From UBA8190 sp003453695 (lineage in GTDB: Bacteria; Actinomycetota; Acidimicrobiia; Acidimicrobiales; UBA8190): a stretch of DNA of 22,995 nt. This document shows, piece after piece, positions 20,786 through 22,995 of the stretch (its first letter is position 1; every line of letters begins with the position of its first letter). The notes below the pieces were generated by a model. The model was not told where the DNA came from. It did no database searches and worked only from the letters and a program-made list of their open reading frames with translations. The DNA lies in the NCBI GenBank assembly GCA_036796975.1, contig DAIRBY010000042.1:1-22995 (forward strand), given 5' to 3'. Made by a program: the position numbers and the translations under genes.

Positions 20786-22423
20786 CTACGAGGACGCCGG
20801 CTTGGATGCGGGCAGCTCCACCAGCACGACCTCGAGGCTCCCGTCGGCCACCCGGGCCCGCAGCGCCTTCTTGTCGAACTTGCCCACACTCGTCTTGGGA
20901 AGCTCCTCCACGTACGCCCACCGCTCCGGCAGCCACCATCGGGCCACCCGTGACGAGAGGAAGTCCACGAGCTCGTCCGGCTCGGGCTGCTCTCCTTCGG
21001 CGACCACCACCACGGCCAGCGGGCGCTCGGCCCAGCGCTCGTCGGGCACGCCCACCACGGCCGCCTCGAACACCTTGGGGTGGGCCATCACCTGGTTCTC
21101 GAGGTCGACCGAGGAGATCCACTCGCCACCGGACTTGATCACGTCCTTGGTGCGGTCCGAGATGGTCATGAACCCCTTGCGGTCCAAGGTGCCGACGTCG
21201 CCGGTGCGCAGCCAGCCGTCGTGGAACCGCTCCGGGCTGGCGTCTCCGTAGTAGGAGCCGGTGATCCACGGGCCCCGCACCTCGAACTCCCCGAGCGCCT
21301 CGCCGTCCTCGGGAAGCACGGTGCCGTCCTCGTCCACCACCCGCGCCTCGACCCCGGCCACCACCCGGCCCGCCTTCACCCGCCACTCGATCTCCTCCTC
21401 GGTCGGGGTGCCCTTGGGCGGCCGGGAGATGGCGCACACGGGGCTCGTCTCGGTCATGCCCCAGCCTTGGACCATCTCCACCCCGAAGCGCTGCTGGTAG
21501 GCCTCGATGAGGGCTCGGGGCACGGCCGAGCCCCCGGCGGTCAGCATGCGCACCGACGACAGGTCGACCTCGTTGCTCTGGGAGTGGCGCAAGAGGTCGT
21601 TCCAGATGGTGGGCACGCCGAGCGACAAGGTGGGCCGCAGCTCTTTGAAGATGCGGGTGAGCGGCTCGGCTTGGAGGAAGCGCTCGGGCATGACCAGGTC
21701 GGCACCGGCCAGGAAAGCGGTGTAGGGGACGCCCCAGGCGTTGGCGTGGAACATGGGCACGATGACGAGCACGCGGTCGGCTTCGGAGGCGCCCATGCAG
21801 TTGGCGCTCAGCCCCGTCATGGAGTGCAGGTACGTGGAGCGGTGGGAGTAGACGACGCCCTTGGGGTCCCCCGTGGTCCCGCTCGTGTAGCACATGGCCG
21901 CGGCGGCGCGTTCGTCCAACTGGGGCCAGTCGACGCCCGGCTGCTCGGCACCGACCAGGTCTTCATAGGCGATGGACTCGCCCAGCCCCTCGGCGGTGCC
22001 GCCCACCACCACGATGTGCTCCACCGTCTTGCAGTCGTCGCGCACGCGGGCGAAGAGCGGGGCGATGGAGGCGTCGACGATGACGACCTTGTCCTCGGCG
22101 TGGTTCACGACATAGGCGAGCTGCTCGGGGAAGAGGCGGATGTTGAGGGTGTGCAGGACGTAGCCGGCTGAGGGGATGCCGAGATAGGCCTCGAGGTGCT
22201 CCTGGTCGTTCCACATGAAGGTCCCCACCCGGTCCCCGTCGGCGACCCCGAGGCGGGCGAGACCCTTGGACAGCTGCTCGGCCCGGGCCGCCACCTGGGC
22301 GAAGGTGGCCTCCCGGTAGCCGTCCGGGGTGACGGTCACCACCCGGCTGTCGCCGTACACCCGCTGGCCGTGGCGCAGGATCCCGCTGATGAGGAGCGGG
22401 CCCTCTTGCATCGTGCTCTTCAT
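20786..22423 (-). CDS. AMP-forming medium/long-chain fatty-acyl-CoA ligase
   Basis: A 545-residue member of the adenylate-forming superfamily. It activates a fatty acid with ATP and couples it to CoA in the cytoplasm. Motifs in order are the phosphate-binding YTSGTTGDPKGV, PMFHANAWGVPY, the adenine-binding GWGMTETSP and DGWLRTGDVG. The hinge segment DRTKDVIKSGGEWISSVDLE and the catalytic Lys in KTSVGKFDKKALR complete the set. The sequence resembles AlkK/FadD-type ligases that handle medium to long chains; exact chain length cannot be read. The ATG at 22423 is chosen because TAGGCT ends 6 bases upstream, suggesting a leaderless transcript; an ATG four codons on is an alternative. It diverges from the methyltransferase gene, with only 61 bases between starts. 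Confidence 0.94.
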   Translation of the reverse strand: MKSTMQEGPLLISGILRHGQRVYGDSRVVTVTPDGYREATFAQVAARAEQLSKGLARLGVADGDRVGTFMWNDQEHLEAYLGIPSAGYVLHTLNIRLFPEQLAYVVNHAEDKVVIVDASIAPLFARVRDDCKTVEHIVVVGGTAEGLGESIAYEDLVGAEQPGVDWPQLDERAAAAMCYTSGTTGDPKGVVYSHRSTYLHSMTGLSANCMGASEADRVLVIVPMFHANAWGVPYTAFLAGADLVMPERFLQAEPLTRIFKELRPTLSLGVPTIWNDLLRHSQSNEVDLSSVRMLTAGGSAVPRALIEAYQQRFGVEMVQGWGMTETSPVCAISRPPKGTPTEEEIEWRVKAGRVVAGVEARVVDEDGTVLPEDGEALGEFEVRGPWITGSYYGDASPERFHDGWLRTGDVGTLDRKGFMTISDRTKDVIKSGGEWISSVDLENQVMAHPKVFEAAVVGVPDERWAERPLAVVVVAEGEQPEPDELVDFLSSRVARWWLPERWAYVEELPKTSVGKFDKKALRARVADGSLEVVLVELPASKPASS

Positions 22424-22429
22424 GGCAGG

Positions 22430-22435
22430 AGCCTA
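22430..22435 (-). promoter_or_regulatory. -10-like hexamer TAGGCT of the acyl-CoA ligase gene
   Basis: TAGGCT on the minus strand ends 6 bases before the ATG, and no Shine-Dalgarno sequence of good quality intervenes. It fits the leaderless arrangement seen at several other genes here. No clear -35 box is visible. Confidence 0.4.
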
Positions 22436-22471
22436 CCCACGCACGGAGCGCCGTGGTCCCGAGCCGCTTCG

Positions 22472-22477
22472 TACACT
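22472..22477 (+). promoter_or_regulatory. -10-like hexamer TACACT of the methyltransferase gene
   Basis: TACACT is separated by exactly 7 bases from the GTG start at 22485, which would make the message leaderless. The -35 region is not recognisable. It faces the promoter of the acyl-CoA ligase gene across about 36 bases. Confidence 0.45.
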
Positions 22478-22484
22478 CGGGCGC

Positions 22485-22995
22485 GTGCAACCGCCGTCGC
22501 GCTCCTCCGATCCCGCGCCGCGGTGGGATGCCGCCTACCGCCTCGGAGGCGTTTCCGCAGTGAGCTGGTTCCAGCCCGAGCCCGCAGTGTCGTTGGATCT
22601 CGTGCACCGGCTCGAGGTGGAGCGCTCGACGGCGGTCGTCGACGTGGGCGGCGGCGCCTCGCTGCTCGTCGACCGCCTCGTAGGCGAGGGCTATGGCGAC
22701 GTGACCGTGCTCGACGCCTCCGAGGTGGCCTTGGCCGAGGCCAGAGGGCGACTCGGGCCGAACACCTCGGTCACGTGGCTGCATGCGGACGTGCTCTCCT
22801 GGCGACCGGACCGGCGTTACGGGTTGTGGCATGACCGGGCCGTGTTCCACTTCTTCACCGCCGACGAGGACCGCTCCGCCTATCTTCGCTGCCTGTCCGC
22901 CGCCCTCCTTCCCGGCGCCGCCGTGATCGTCGCCACCTTCGCCGAGGACGGCCCCGAGCGCTGCTCGGGTCTGCCCGTGTCCCGGTACTCGCCGG
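22485..22995 (+). CDS. Class I SAM-dependent methyltransferase (5' part, runs off the right edge)
   Basis: The frame opens at GTG 22485 and continues for 170 codons to the window edge without a stop. The N-terminus contains WDAAYRLGGVSAVSWFQPEP, the usual lead-in of a widespread small methyltransferase family. Then come the SAM-binding motif I VVDVGGGASLLVDRL, motif II VTVLDASEVAL and an acidic HADVLSW. The family signature WHDRAVFHFFTADEDR and TFAEDGPERCSGLPVSRY follow. The sequence is thus nearly complete apart from its C-terminus. Its substrate is not known; relatives are annotated only as class I methyltransferases. It is divergent from the acyl-CoA ligase gene and has a TACACT box 7 bases before the start. 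Confidence 0.85.
   Translation, partial: MQPPSRSSDPAPRWDAAYRLGGVSAVSWFQPEPAVSLDLVHRLEVERSTAVVDVGGGASLLVDRLVGEGYGDVTVLDASEVALAEARGRLGPNTSVTWLHADVLSWRPDRRYGLWHDRAVFHFFTADEDRSAYLRCLSAALLPGAAVIVATFAEDGPERCSGLPVSRYSP

Noticed and set aside
1..22995. tRNA or rRNA genes, CRISPR arrays, insertion sequences, prophage
   Set aside because: No cloverleaf, repeat-spacer pattern, transposase or phage structural gene was seen. The holin-X-like protein belongs to a chromosomal family and has no phage neighbours.

Overview
The window is about 23 kb of very GC-rich, densely coding bacterial DNA from one chromosome, with no mobile element, tRNA, rRNA or CRISPR array that I can see. A complete Pup-proteasome gene set, TrmI of the Rv2118c type, many GTG starts and -10 hexamers of the form TANNNT close to start codons point to Actinobacteriota. 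The tkt-tal-pgi-gnd-zwf-pgl order and the general protein character suggest class Acidimicrobiia, but that is inference.

Region 1 (1-1183): the first codons of an unidentified minus-strand gene face a 338-residue ArsR-family regulator. Overlapping divergent promoters and a palindromic candidate operator lie between them. The regulator gene meets prcA tail to tail and overlaps it by 10 bp.

Region 2 (1174-6321, minus strand): the Pup-proteasome locus, transcribed arc -> dop -> pup -> prcB -> prcA. ARC unfolds pupylated substrates and opens the 20S gate through its C-terminal GQYL. Dop removes Pup. Pup ends in GGE, so it needs no deamidation. PrcB and PrcA form the 20S chamber. PrcB shows glycine where the catalytic Asp17 of proteasome beta subunits is expected. 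The ligase gene pafA is not in the window.

Region 3 (6406-8889): a small ferredoxin gene diverges from arc. It converges on a tight five-gene minus-strand operon: PaaI-type thioesterase, holin-X-like membrane protein, two small membrane proteins and the tRNA m1A58 methyltransferase TrmI.

Region 4 (8870-19388, plus strand): a FIST-domain protein gene whose start region overlaps the thioesterase start, then a pentose-phosphate and sugar-phosphate operon: tkt, tal, pgi, gnd, zwf, pgl. The genes are mostly joined by 4-bp overlaps. Zwf, Pgl and Gnd form the oxidative branch; Tkt and Tal form the carbon-shuffling part; Pgi returns fructose-6-P to glucose-6-P. A membrane diguanylate cyclase gene follows 44 bp downstream.

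Region 5 (19457-22995): a LOG-family protein gene, a small coiled-coil ORF and an AMP-forming fatty-acyl-CoA ligase on the minus strand, and the start of a class I SAM methyltransferase gene running off the right edge.

No intergenic stretch reaches 300 bases. The longest, between arc and the ferredoxin gene, holds promoters. The most notable observations are the Asp17->Gly change in PrcB, the repeated TANNNT-N6/7-start arrangement implying leaderless mRNAs, and a perfect hairpin with the tkt stop codon in its loop.
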